The notes under the pieces are model-generated. The model had not been told where the DNA came from. It did no database searches and was given only the letters and a program-made list of their open reading frames with translations. From Lactifluus volemus (taxonomy: Eukaryota > Basidiomycota > Agaricomycetes > Russulales > Russulaceae): a stretch of DNA of 64,000 nt. Each line of letters starts with the position of its first letter. Position 1 is the stretch's first letter. The DNA is taken from positions 2,170,001 through 2,234,000 of the forward strand of contig WTXI01000001.1 in the NCBI GenBank assembly GCA_022376515.1. Direction: 5' to 3'. Of this stretch, positions 12,101 to 23,524 are shown piece by piece. Position numbers and translations under genes: made by a program.

Positions 12101-15100
12101 GTCCGTTCAGGAACTGAAGAGCCAGATGCGTATATCGCCACTGGTACAGCTTCAGTAACGTTGCGCTCAAACAGAATTCAACACTCACGTGTGTCGTCGG
12201 TCTAAGCGCAATCTCTGCAATTGCTGAGACCTATGTAAGCAAGTACTCAGTAGACAACCCTCCCACATTATATAGGCACTACCGTCTGGGCATATTTTCT
12301 TTCCCTAGCCTTAGCACGCGAGCTAGACTTGTAGAGCGCCTCCCTGAGTAGATCACGATCCATCAGATCTGGCGAAAGTTCTGTACATAGGTCATCCACT
12401 GCCACTTTGACTGCAGGGGTGTCCTCGCTGTAGGCGTCTGTCCGCGTGGTTTCTTCTGCTAGATTGGCGATTGCATCATTTGCAACAGAGTTAACTAATT
12501 TCTGAATAGAAGGCTGGCAGAGATGCGTTAGCGACTGGCTTGATATGAGATACGAGCGAAAGTACCTTCTCTTGATGTTGGCATTCGAGTAACGCCAACA
12601 AGTATTGGCCATACAACTCGGGGTCTTTAGGATCTTTTGGGCCAAGTCAATGAGAGTGTAGACAACGAAAGTGACATGGATGAGTTACCAGCGACGGCAT
12701 ATAAGGCTGCATCCGTGTCAGCAATGGCATTCGGGAGAATATATTCGAAGACCTGACCTATCCCTTTTCCCCAGAGAATATACAGTGCACCCTTCATGCG
12801 GTCCGGATCAGATCCTTTTACCAGCGCATTGAAGACAGATGGCAGCATCAATTTGGTTGACCTGATGTAGTACTGTAGACGGTAAGTAGGGGAAGGATCC
12901 ACGGTTGACGTGAGCTCACTCCAGATACATTACCCAGGACGGCTTGCGCGTGCCTATCAACTCTCAGTAGACGGCTTACATCAACACAGCTGATTCCCGT
13001 ACCTTCGAACCCTAGTGTAGGGTGAGAGCGATAGTTCTAAGAGATCTTTGATGAGGTGATCATCGAGCTCAGATCGACGTCGATACAAGGCATGCATGTA
13101 CACTCGCCCACTGTGGTAGACGAGAGCACGCTTCATATGCACGAGGCGAGAGTTCTCTTTCTGCCTGGGCCACGCTCGATTGAGTCTGTAGGGAGCAATT
13201 GATTAACATCTCTTCTACAGATGGAGAGCCGTGACTGACTCCCGAACGGTAGCATAGCTCTTTTGCAAGTTATCAAAGTCCCCTCTGCTGAGGGCATAGT
13301 CCAGTAAGTAAGTGTCGATGCCCTTGACCACAGAAAGAACAGCATCGATGTGATCTTCCCCTTCATGTTCCTGTTTCAGGGCTAACGCCGCATCGTGGAT
13401 CACTCGACCAAGCCGTAGACGTTGTCCATACGCCATTTGATACCTCCGATCCTCTCGATCAGTAAGGACAAAACTAGATTGAACATCGATGGTCTCCACG
13501 ATAAGACGTTCGACCTCTGAATCCGGGTTTAATCCGGTTTCGACCACGTTCTTCGGGGGTTCCTTACACAATGTGGGTAAGCCCTGCCATGCGGATCTTG
13601 CGATGTGAAGATAGCTGTACAACGCTTCCTCAGTTATCCTAGATCTACTTGGAAGGTTTTTCAGGCATACCGACAAAAATCGTTGCGAGAAACACTGTCC
13701 CAGGAACTGGCCGTCGGAAGAAGGCCTTCCACCTTGTCCAACGCGGGGGATACGATGTGGCTGAGAATGTCGAGTATGAAGAAGATCTCTTCATCTGAAG
13801 GGACTGTAACGGGCTAAGACGCCTGCTGCTTTTACCATGATACATTTTCGGCTCACCATGCCATTCGATTATAATATCCTCAGCTTTGTGAAGTTTTCCC
13901 CAGTGCGAGTTATGATCTCTGTCGAACTCTGAGTGACGTTCGTTAGCAGCCCTCAAGACGCAAGAAAACTGAGGACAAACCTTCACTATTCCATTCATCA
14001 GTGTTTACAAAACGCGCATTGAGAGGATACACCCCGACAAGCGTGCTGAGTACCCGATTGATGAGACGGCCAGTACCACTGTACCCTCTCTCACTGAAAG
14101 CTTTGTCTGATAGTAAAGATAGAAGCTCAATGATCTCAGGCTTATGTTTGAGAAGCTGGTGGGCTGTCAGGGAAATTCGCGCGGGTCTCGCCAGAGGCTC
14201 AAACCTACCGCAGATCCGTCGTGGCCGAAACATCCACGAAGAATGGACATGTCTACACGAAACAATTATTAATGAAGTAATCATCTGATAGCGATGGTGC
14301 CGTACTCCAATGAAGTGTTGTATCAGAGGGGATAGCAGCATGAGTCGAAGTTGTTCGAACGCTCGAAGCCCCATATTTCAACTCATCCTTGATCTGCGAT
14401 AGACAGACTGGTAAAAACTTGTCAATTGTCTTGGCAGGACGGGCCAGAGCAAGACTTGAAATGAGCTGCCCGATTGCTTTCACCGCGTTCGACTTGGCAT
14501 TTGTCGTGGCATAGTCATGCACAAGTTTAAGAACGAGATCGAAAAGTGGGTCTGAAAGATGGAGGCAGATGAGGTCAAGCATGCTCTTGATCGATTTGAG
14601 TACGCTCTCTTCCTGCTTCCCACCCGTCGTGTTCTTCTTGCCGCCTTCTTCAGGGAGATTCTCATACAACGACAAAACACGGCGGAAGAGAGAGGTAACC
14701 CAAACTATAGTTTCCTTCAGTTGGACGGCTAATCGAATGGAAGGAATGGCACGTACCAGCGAATCCAGCAGTGCTCTCGCGAACTAGTGTTCGTTCTTCA
14801 GCTTTGCTCAGCGTAGAGTAAGACCCAGGCTCCGTTCCATCCGGGAGATGTAACCTCTCATCAACATCCATGCTTTCACCTGGCGCGTCACTGGAGAACG
14901 ACAATCCTGATTGAGTAGACGAGAGGTCTCCGATCTTAATGTTCTGAACGACAGCTACGATGAACATGGTCGCGCAGATCGTTTTGACAGGATCATTCTT
15001 CAGGTAGAGACAACGTGAGTAGTCATCATTACAACCATAGCTACCACTTACCAGGTCAATGCCGGGAATACACATCTCGAGCAAAGGCAGAATATGTTTC

Positions 15101-17143
15101 TGCCCACCTAACCAGATGCTTTCCGAAGATAGAGGAAGGGAAACGCTTGCAAGCATGCTCAGGACTGCGGTGGTGCGGTGGGTTTCATTAACCACTTCAA
15201 GTCCGCTATATGCACGCTCTAGGAGCTCTGGCATGACGAGGGCAGGCTCCAAGAAGGCTAGAGAGCGTAAGGCACCTTGAGCAAGGCCGGTTGATACAGG
15301 GTCCTTTGAGAACATGGCAAGAAGGGCTGGTGTCTGCAGAATCAAAACAAAGGCTTTTCGAAGTGCGGGGGTCAACCGATGTGTCTAGGAAGTGTTGAGT
15401 TAATAATGATCCTCAATGACGACAAGAAGCTAGAGGCGGACTCGTGGCGTTTTACAATTCGGCAACTCTTCTTCGTGCCAACGCTTGCAGAACTCAGACG
15501 TTAAGGAACGGAGGAATTGGGTTAGCTAGAAAGAAATAAGCAACCAGAAAGAATCGAGGCAGCATAAGTGACGTACGGTCAGGGACCACACTCCCGAATT
15601 GGAGGGATGGAAGAAAGATTCAGTACTCGTGATGAACTTATCCAAAGATTCCATCGCTTTCGAGCCGGCGAGATATCCAACTTGACGGGTGGGAAATTTA
15701 CCTTCCGCTCGTGAAGGGGCCTCGGAGCGGATCGGGCCATCGACGGCCATCGAATACACCATGAGCTTGGCCAAAGAAGCTAGGTGGAGGATCAGCCGTA
15801 TTCCAGTAACAAACTGGGCTGACTTACAAATGCGGTTGATAGTCTTTCTGATCCTAAGAGAGGAGGGATTTGCCCTGGCATCTGCGTATGCCCTGTGGCG
15901 TTGCCACTCTGCGTTCGACATTCAGTGTCAACTCAAGGTTGTGTGTTAATCACACATACCCCATTCGCTCCTACTGGCACACCTGGGCAATGTGAGTCGA
16001 CATTGCCGTTGTTAAAAATTTGTCTCACGTACTCATTGATCCTAGAGCTTTGCTTACGAGCATAGTCCATTCCGTCTCGCTCCAAATGCCGACATCTTTC
16101 CACTGTGCACCCCCTTCCAATCCAGCTTTTCCGGCGGTTCCAGCAACGTGCTCCTCAGATAGTTCTCCGACAAATTCTATCAGTCTATCATCCAGTAGCG
16201 AGGAGTTGAATGCCTCCCAGATCTTGAACATAGCCGGAAGGTACAGGTGAGTGTGGGTTGGAGGAAGGAACGAAGTTATGACTGGGATCATGGTCAAATA
16301 CGTCTGTGGGAGATGAATATAGTATGCTCGTGGGGTGGCTATGTCAACATACCTCTTGAGTAATGAGCGGGACGAATGTCTCAAGCATTTCAGGTATGTC
16401 ACTTGTAGCGTAGTAGTATCTAGACCTTTCAGCCACGTAGAGAAATATATTCACGACGTTGCGCCTGCGACAGGGTTCTTATCAGAGGCTGGTTCGTGGC
16501 TAAGGGACAGTCGCTGCTTACGAAGGATCTTGGAACCTAGCTTTAAGCCAGAGTTCCTTCTGCAGGACACGCCACAGAGGTTTCCACGGGAGCTGCAAAT
16601 CCTCAGGCTCTAGTTTCCGACGTGCATCTGACTTGCCAGCGAGCAGCCTGGAAAGCATGTCCGCCCAACTGCGAATCAAGCGTGGTTCGATACCAGGGAG
16701 AATGCAAAGTTGGTAATACAACAGCACAAGTTTAGCACGAATACGAATGGGCATTGGATAACGCATAAGCAACCAGCTACAATAAACCAAGTACTTAACA
16801 GAGAGTGGCACACGTCAGACTATACTGCGCACCATTGCAACACGCCGTCCCAAGTGGCGAGTACAAGCCAATTCTTAGCCTCAGCACAGATTATTATTCT
16901 TCCAAGAATAAACTCGAGTCGTGTCCGCATGTCCTGCTCTGATTCGGCACTGTATGGAAGGGAGGAGAGGTAAGATTGTAGAGAGGCGCGTTGTTTCTCC
17001 ATGGCCGCCTCCTCACGCGATATATCCACGGCTTCTATCGAGGGAGAGTCGGGGGCAGAGGAGATGTCTTCTTCTTCTTCCATACCGAGAGAATCCAAAG
17101 TGTAGTTATATGCTTCTAAGAGAGGATCAAGGGAGGCGTCCAT
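9182..17143 (-). CDS. Proteasome activator Blm10/PSME4 (PA200)
   Basis: This very large, many-exon gene encodes the HEAT-repeat activator that caps the 20S proteasome. It starts at 17143 (MDASLDPLLEAYNYTLDSLG). Family hallmarks include the N-terminal segment with YPMPIRIRAKLVLLYYQLC, the middle part with LYLPAMFKIWEAFNSSLLDD, and a C-terminal domain with VEVREMASSSLSGIVRVSQR then DPPPISTTIRKMVSEFKK. The last coding part is DTWHRDQLVFDEDQLQNL followed by STMLVGTSY. At 9245 the second Tyr codon is interrupted by a 55-bp intron (9190-9244). The final exon is only 8 nt (9189-9182), giving the C-terminal Tyr-Tyr-Ala and a TGA stop. Tyr-Tyr-Ala is the HbYX motif that docks Blm10 into the 20S alpha-ring pocket. 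I estimate roughly 2,000 residues, close to yeast and human homologues. No disabling lesion was noticed, although I did not splice every internal exon. Confidence 0.9.
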
Positions 17144-17346
17144 CGTGCAAGGCTAAATATTTGGATGACTGTTGCAGGAAGAGAGGGTGCGAACCAATAA
17201 GCTACTTTCGCCTTTAAATGTTGTCGAATACTCGTTGGTGACGCGTCGTAGGATTGCGAGTGTGTAGCTTTCAAGTTGCACAAGGAGACGCGTCACTCAT
17301 ATCGATCCGCTCTCGGCCCGCACTAGACGAGACGCGTACTATCACC
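17144..17346. promoter_or_regulatory. Divergent promoter of Blm10 and Aim18-like genes
   Basis: The two start codons face away from each other with 203 bp between them, so both promoters and 5' UTRs must share this interval. It contains repeated ACGCGTC-type segments near 17238-17248 and 17287-17294. I could not assign a known transcription-factor site with confidence. Confidence 0.5.
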
Positions 17347-18462
17347 ATGTTCCGCCGTCTTTTCATCTCGACCTTACCTCGCCAGAGTAGACCTCCCCTC
17401 TCTCACTATCCTAATCTCAAAAAGTCATCAAAATCACTACTGCGACCCCTCGCACTTGGCGCAACTGCCCTCGCATTATCCACCGCAGTAAGCTTGGTAT
17501 ATCTCGATTCTGACACCTCCCGCGGCAACGAGACCACAGTAGGTAGGTCTGTTCTAATAACAGTTATCCTCTTGACCAAGCTCCCTCCAGTTGATCCAGC
17601 CACGTCTATCGAATTCCCGACTATCCTCCGAATACCATCGAAAGGAACTCTTCCCGAATTCACTCTAATCGGCGTCGGCGTGCGCGTTGTGTCTTTCTTA
17701 AAGATCAAAGTTTATTCGGTTGCATTTTATGCCGACCTTTCCAACCCAAATTTAAAGGTCATCGCTTGATTCGCCGCTACCTCACCGCTTTCCTGACCTT
17801 TGTGATAGATACCATCATCGACAAGTCCGGAGGAGAAAGTAGAATATATTATACGCAACACAGCGTGCCTCCTTCGTATAAGTGAGTGATTCCATCGCCT
17901 GACCAGTTGCACGTCCTCTGATTGGATGCATTCAATCAAGTTCCTACGCGCAATACTTCATATACTCACCTCCGAGATGCTTTCGTGCGAACGTTGCAAA
18001 CACGACAAAAGCTTGCTTACCAAGCTGGAAAGCTATCACCGGATGAGCAACTTACTCTCCAAGCGCCCATTGCCCAGCTGAAGACTTTGTTTCCCAACGC
18101 ACCATTCGTGAAAGGTACACCATTGGATATCGTACTCACACCCCCAGATCCAAAACAGCGTCGTGCTCTAATTATACGAGATCTCGGTGTCATTCAAAAT
18201 GAGTGGGTAGCGCGCGAGCTTATCATGTCCTACTTCGACGCGCAAGGTAACAGCCCCGCAGTACGTTTGCATATCTATTCTATGATGCCTCTGAACGTGA
18301 CGAGACTCCCTAGCTTAAACAGTCTGTCTTTGGCAGGGCTGCTCACCTTTGAAGCCCATAAATGAAACGTTCAGGGAAGGAGCCTGTGCAGCGGCCTCGA
18401 TTGTTGTGCTTCAATCATTCAAGGGGCTCCTTGCAATAGTTTGCTCCCCGCCACCCCAATAA
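17347..18462 (+). CDS. Aim18-like mitochondrial chalcone-isomerase-fold protein
   Basis: The protein resembles fungal Aim18/Fmp22, a chalcone-isomerase-like protein of the inner mitochondrial membrane whose role is not settled. The N-terminus MFRRLFISTLPRQSR is Arg-rich with no acidic residue, as in matrix-targeting signals. It is followed by one hydrophobic segment (ALGATALALSTAVSLVYL). The fold signature then appears: FTLIGVGVRVVSFLKIKVYS, then VPTRNTSYTHLRDAFVRTLQ (the first residue may be Ile after splicing), then SPLDIVLTPP-like and IIRDLGVIQNEWVARELI. Five exons join in frame through introns at 17543-17590, 17758-17808, 17882-17940 and 18261-18336, ending at a TAA at 18460-18462. The plant-type catalytic set was not checked, so enzymatic activity should not be assumed. 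Confidence 0.8.
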
Positions 18463-18817
18463 TATCTTCGAAGTCTGTTACTACATCATTTGTCCCTCGG
18501 GGAAGAGGACGTAGCCCGTATTTTATATCAGAATCAACCCTTATGACGGCCATTACGTCTGGGAGCACTTGAAAGGGAAACTGCTGAAAGGTCAGCGCTT
18601 GTTACCTCCGACATCAAATGATCCAGCACCAGCGTCTCTCTCATCCCATTCGGGGTGGGCCGATGATTGACTCGAGACATCACCGCCAAGCACGACGAGT
18701 CCTGAATTGAAATCAGCGTGGTGACCAAGTTTCATGACCACCGGGCGGTATTACCTCCGATCTGCCAGGCAATTGAGTCCATGACCGAACGTTGGCATTG
18801 AGTGCATGGGTCTCAAA
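18463..18817. other. Intergenic flank left of the transposon
   Basis: No gene seen. The only open frame (18534-18728, minus) is short and unsupported. The region should hold the 3' UTR of the Aim18-like gene. Confidence 0.4.
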
Positions 18818-18824
18818 GGTGATG
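18818..18824. repeat. Target-site duplication, left copy (GGTGATG)
   Basis: GGTGATG stands directly before the left terminus of the transposon. The identical seven bases follow the right terminus at 27314-27320. Confidence 0.85.
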
Positions 18825-18852
18825 CCCAGTCAAAAGTCGATTTAAGTAAATT
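18825..18852 (+). repeat. Left terminal inverted repeat
   Basis: It begins CCCAGTCAAAAGTCGATTTA and pairs with the complement of 27286-27313 at 27 of 28 positions. Confidence 0.9.
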
Positions 18853-18994
18853 AAAGTAAATTAAAGTAAATTGAATCAATTCGATTTTTATCAATATGTG
18901 AGACTATTTGTGATTGAATTCAATCTGAGATCGAATACAATTAAATACGCTCAAATTCAATTGAATACTCGGTTTAATCGGATCGAATTCAATT

Positions 18995-19216
18995 GATTGG
19001 TAGATTGAATCAGATCGAATCCAATTGATTACCCATTCAAATCAGATCAAACTGGATCGAATTCAATTGATTGGTAGATTGAATCAGATCGAATCCAATT
19101 GATTACGCGTTCAAATCAGATCAAATTGGGTCGAATTCAATTGATTGGTAGATTGAATCAGATTGAATCCAATTGATTACGCGTTCAAATCAGATCAAAT
19201 TGGGTCGAATTCAATC
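18995..19216 (+). repeat. Left subterminal tandem repeat, 3 x 74 bp
   Basis: Units begin with GATTGGTAGATTGAATCAGA at 18995, 19069 and 19143, a constant period of 74 bp with a few substitutions. Each is rich in GAATTCAATT/GATCGAAT words. In CACTA-like elements such subterminal arrays bind the element's own accessory protein. That role is inferred here. Confidence 0.85.
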
Positions 19217-19394
19217 GATATTCATTTATTTCATATTTACTGGGGAATTACACAATCGAATCCGTTCGCGATTTTATTATTACATCACGATCACCTCGCC
19301 CGATCGGGCCGGCCCATTGCGAATCATTTCTAAGTCGGAAGGCCAAGATCGTTGGTGCGTGAAGCGAGGGATAATAGCACTGTGCTTACCTTTA

Positions 19395-21367
19395 TCACTT
19401 TCTGTTCGATTTGCCTTTCTTTTCTTGCTTTCTCTCGAGTTCCAGTTGCTTGTAGCGCTGTATACATGTTACGATTAGAGATCACGCGTACCATACATAT
19501 ATGACACTTACCGTGACAGTTTCCACGTCCAAACTGTTCCAGACTTTGCCGAATTCGTCTCGCGTAATGGTCGGGTGATCCTTAAGGTACTCGATCGCGA
19601 AGAGATTACTGTGATCTGTGTGATCTTATCATTCCAAGATGTTGAGTCTGGTTGATACACTCACCGCGCTGATATGGAGTTGTTTGGGCGCATAGGGATT
19701 GTCCTCTTTGGCGCTGTGGAGTTAGCGGAAGTAGAGTTGATGGTATTTCCATTGTTGGCCTGATTCGACACTAATTGCACGCTGCTCTGCACCTCCGGCA
19801 CTGTCTCCGTGTCAGTGCCACTGAATGGGGCGCAGAATATCGCAACTCACCATCCGGAGTCGATGTCAGAACTGGGTCTATGGGGATCGGCGCAGCATCT
19901 ATGCGTGGTTGCATAGGAATGTCCGGCGCCGGTGCGCATTGCATGTGAGTCAGGGGTGGGGCGAGCTCGTTGTGGACGCCTTGCATCGGTGGGGCGAGAT
20001 GCATGGTGGGGGTCCTGATCGCTGCCTCACGTCGTGTGACAGAAGCACTGATCGAGTGATGTAAGTATGTCATTGTCTAATGAGAATACATTACTTACAG
20101 TGGGTTAGGCACGCGCAATGTCTATCGCGACACGGAGTTAGTATGTGAGTGCAGGTGTACAGTACGAGTGTATATCAACGTACCAGCCGTTCAGTCGGCC
20201 TAGTAGATGTACCTTCATTGCTGCCATTGCATGGAGTGTGTGAAGTGTCGATCTCCTCCAGAGCAGTATTGGGGGGAGCCGTAGAAGCGAGGGCGTTGTT
20301 ACACTCTTGCTGCGTGAGCGGCGGGGTGGGGGAAGGACTCGGAGGGCGTGCTACCGGGCCCGTGTCGTCTGGATTACATTAGTTAGGGAATTATGAATGA
20401 GAATCATTGAGATACCTCTCGCTCTCTTGCTTAGAGGCGCTGGGACTGGATTGTCTATTGATCTCTTGGCTGGACGTACTGGATTCACCTCCGACGACGT
20501 TGCTTCGACTTGTTCATTCTTGGGGGATTTCTTTGGTTTGGTGTGTGATGCGTACCATTGCGAATATCCTTGCGTGCAGAGTTTGCATGCCTTCCAGTGT
20601 GCATGGCACAAACGGAGGATAGGATATTTAGATTCTATTTCTTCGTAGAATCTGGATTGAATTTGTAAGTGTACACGCCCCCATGGGCTCGGCAGTGTTC
20701 CGGATGATTCCTCGTAGAAAACACGCCAGATACGCCGAGCTGATTTCCGTATAGATTTCACTTCGCGGGGGGTCAGCATCCTTCCTGAGTCGTCCTCAAG
20801 ATACCAGCACATCACGTTCTCGCCCTCGTTGGCGCGTTTTGGTCCGCGCCCAGGCCGCTCGGACTCTTCACTTTGGTTAACCAGGGCGCGGCGTGCGCGT
20901 AGCTCGTCGTTATAATCTTCTTCATACCAATAATGGATGTTTGGGTAGTCCCGGTGGTTTAATGGCCTCAGCTCGGCCGCTTGAGTCTCAGTAGCCTGGC
21001 TCGGCTGAATTGGATTGCTTCCGTGCTGTATGGCCTCTACAAGGGATTTAAAAGATCCCCTTCAAGTTATAGTGTTGTGAGCTAGGTTGCCTGTGCGACT
21101 GAGCAAGTGCGATTCGTACTGTAAAGTGTCCGCACGTATTTTTTCTTGTCTGTACTTTTCCCAGACCCGGAGGTAGGCGCTATTACGGGCAGCCATGAGG
21201 TCAGAATGGGTGGCACGCATAAGCTCAGTATTCTGGCCGCTAGAGAGGAAGGGGTTGTAGGCGGATGTCGACCCAGACAGATCACGGACACTTGAGTCCG
21301 TAGATGATAGAGACTCCAGATCAGAGTCGGACAGTGTATAGGGCCCGTCGACGTCCATGAGAGACAT
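19395..21367 (-). CDS. Transposon accessory protein, multi-exon, unknown
   Basis: I do not recognise a domain. The model starts at MSLMDVDGPYTLSDSDLESL (21367) and splices (intron between about 21103 and 21041) into a conserved-looking central exon. That exon contains RDYPNIHYWYEEDYNDELRA, then MCWYLEDDSGRMLTPREVKS, and later LCHAHWKACKLCTQGYSQWY. The Cys-x3-His-x2-His..Cys-x2-Cys spacing could be metal-binding. Further short exons encode Pro/Ser-rich linkers. The last ones read SNLFAIEYLKDHPTITRDEF and then RYKQLELERKQEKKGKSNRK before a TGA at 19395-19397. The basic, Lys-rich end and Ser/Asp-rich start suggest a nuclear protein. By position it could be a DNA-binding partner of the transposase. 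The exon joins at 20400-19700 are approximate. Confidence 0.6.
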
Positions 21368-21609
21368 TGTGAAGAAGATGAAAAGATGGGGATGCAAACG
21401 CGTTGGGGTGTGCATCTTTTCTAAGTAGATTTCATTGCCGAAATGGGTATCTTAATGCACGGATTCGATTTTGATTAATCGGGCTATGATTAGATTTATC
21501 GCACGTGTCTACATGCATCTATGAGTGACGCATTGTAAGGCGGCCCTAGTGGTCGCCTTACCATAGTAAATGATTGATTCACACTTGAATTAAATACATC
21601 TGTGCGATA

Positions 21610-21860
21610 TATTAACTGACTACTGCTTAGGATCGAAGATCCTAAGTAAACGGGCCGGCTCGAGGCTACCCCAGGCGTCGCCCGACGCGTCGATAAGTGT
21701 CGGACGGCCCGACCCGAGGACTGCTACGTGCCAGCCCTCGCGTCTCGCGTCACTGACACTGGCGGCCCGGTGCGGCTAGATAATAAAGAAATAAGCAACG
21801 CTGCAACATTGCGAGCGTTCCACATTAAATCTGGCAATGCACAGATGGCCATGTATTCTC
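21610..21860. repeat. Internal duplicated module, copy A
   Basis: This block contains a hairpin with CTTAGGATC-GAA-GATCCTAAG (near 21626-21646), then a G+C-rich stretch (GGGCCGGCTCGAGGCT...) and an imperfect palindrome around GCAACGCTGCAACATTGCGA. The same ordered words occur at 23036-23490. It sits just past the stop of the 271-codon ORF. Confidence 0.75.
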
Positions 21861-21897
21861 ATAGTCACGGTATTCTAATAAAGTACTTATCACGATC

Positions 21898-22713
21898 TCA
21901 TTCATCACAATCCGATGGTGTGCGTCCAAACACATCTTCCATCTTGTTTGCGACATGTCCCATTGCCTCTTTATACCCGTCTTCCCGCGCTTTTTGTATA
22001 ATGTCTTCTAATGAGTGGCCGTTTATTGTGATCTTACTCGGCTCTATCGAGTTCGTAACGAGTGCTTGCGAGTTTACCAATGCGTCGATACGATTAGAGG
22101 GTGCTTTGGCTGTGCACGGTGCACATGAATCATAGTGCACACCGTGAGGGACATGGGGTGTGCACGGCGCACAAGAAGAGTAGTGCACACCGTGAGGGAC
22201 ATGGAGAGTGCATGGCGCACAAGAAGAGTAGTGCACACCGTGAGGGACATGGGGAGTGCATGGCGCAGATGAAGCATAGTGCACAGCGTGGGCTGTACAC
22301 ATTTTGCGCAGCTTACTAGGCATGGGGTGGTCCGTTTGTGTCGCCTGCGTTATGCGGGAAGATGGCCCGGGACTAGGATGTGGAGGATCCGTTTGCACAC
22401 TCTTTCCGTTGTAATGCAATGGAATTTGCATCGGAAAAGCTTGCAATGAGGGCACTGGAGGGTTTGATAAAGCAAGAGCAATATGGGGTGCTATTGAATC
22501 GCACGTACCTTCTGTGTCTGGGCGTGATCCTGCTACCTGCTGGGTCTCCTCGATCTCTATGACCTCCGGTGGCAATGGCCGCGGCTTACTTCCGCCAATA
22601 AACCCGGATGAGACGCGGTAGCCCAGCATTTCATTGACCTCGTTAGGGGGGGCGTGAATTGGGTTGAACCTGTCACTGCAACCCCTTCTAGGGGGGAGTC
22701 TTGTAGCCGGCAT
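21898..22713 (-). CDS. Transposon-encoded Pro-rich protein with 16-residue Cys/His repeats
   Basis: A 271-codon frame opens with MPATRLPPRRGCSDRFNPIH and ends in an acidic tail. Its middle has four tandem units of about 16 residues built on VHYSSCAPCTPHVPHG, each with Cys, Cys and several His (the first unit has lost one Cys). The C-terminal part (SLEDIIQKAREDGYKEAMGH) is predicted helical. No family is recognised. A GTACGTGCG sequence within the frame could be a 5' splice site, so a shorter spliced form is possible. It lies between the transposase and the accessory gene on the same strand. Confidence 0.55.
   Translation of the reverse strand: MPATRLPPRRGCSDRFNPIHAPPNEVNEMLGYRVSSGFIGGSKPRPLPPEVIEIEETQQVAGSRPDTEGTCDSIAPHIALALSNPPVPSLQAFPMQIPLHYNGKSVQTDPPHPSPGPSSRITQATQTDHPMPSKLRKMCTAHAVHYASSAPCTPHVPHGVHYSSCAPCTLHVPHGVHYSSCAPCTPHVPHGVHYDSCAPCTAKAPSNRIDALVNSQALVTNSIEPSKITINGHSLEDIIQKAREDGYKEAMGHVANKMEDVFGRTPSDCDE
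22112..22300 (-). repeat. 48-bp in-frame tandem repeat
   Basis: The word TAGTGCACACCGTGAGGGAC recurs every 48 bp (22132, 22180, 22228 on plus), with diverged outer copies. It encodes the Cys/His repeats of the surrounding ORF. Confidence 0.85.
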
Positions 22714-23524
22714 CGGCTGGGATGGCTACCAGCGAGGACTGAGCGAGATGCGAGTGTATATATGCGGGCGTCTTGTTATCGAGTGGACAGTATACGTAGT
22801 TAGATATGGTGTATTGTATTGAATATATGCGCATATATATGCGCATATATATGGCCATATACGTACAAGCTTCTCGCACATGCGTTCTATATAGAATTCC
22901 ACTGCGTTATCACACATGCACAATATATATCACTTAATTATACCAAGTCGCAATAAGGTGGTCCTTAATGCACGTCTTACGATAAATAAAACTACTTCAC
23001 ACGAGATAATTCTATTTGATTGAAGTAATAAGTAAATACTGCTTAGGATCGAAGATCCTAAGCAGTCTTAATTAACGGGCCGGCTCGAGGCTGCCCCAGG
23101 CGTCGCCCGACGCGTCCATAAGTGTCGGGCTCGCGCGAGCGGCCTCCCGGACCGAGTCGGGCCCGAATCGGGTAAGGGCCAGTAAGAACGTAGACGCGAG
23201 GGCATCGGGCCTTGCACGTCAAAGTAAAATTTCTGCAGATTGAAACAAGGGCACATCAAATACAATATATATATCTGAGAAATACAGGGATGTGATAAAG
23301 CGACAAAGATCATCGTCTTCGAGGTATATCGCACCAACGGCATGGACGGTCCGACCCGAGAACTAATACGTGTCTCGCGTCTCGCGTCTCGCGTCTCGCG
23401 CCACTGATCTAGCCGACCCGGCTCGCCTAGATAATAGGCAATTAAGCAACGCTGCAATATTGCGAGCGTTGCACACTAACTCTGGCAGTGCTTATAGTCC
23501 GTTCAATGTACATTGTAGCTACTA
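22714..23524. other. Transposon spacer with palindromic A/T tract and duplicated module B
   Basis: This holds alternating GCGCATATATATGCGCATAT near 22827-22850, which is palindromic and may be promoter-proximal to the gene at 22713. It also holds the second copy of the internal module (23036-23490) and a run of CGTCT repeats at about 23375-23400. No protein-coding gene is seen. Confidence 0.55.
23036..23490. repeat. Internal duplicated module, copy B, with 12-bp hairpin
   Basis: A near-perfect hairpin at 23039-23065 has arms CTGCTTAGGATC and GATCCTAAGCAG around GAA. It is followed by the same G+C-rich words as copy A, an insertion of about 200 bp, and the GCAACGCTGCAATATTGCGA palindrome. It ends just past the stop of the transposase gene, so each copy lies immediately 3' of a minus-strand gene. 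Confidence 0.75.

Noticed and set aside
22825..22862. A/T palindromic tract as a replication origin or centromere element
   Set aside because: It is a short alternating GCGCATATATAT run inside a transposon and a simple-sequence explanation suffices.
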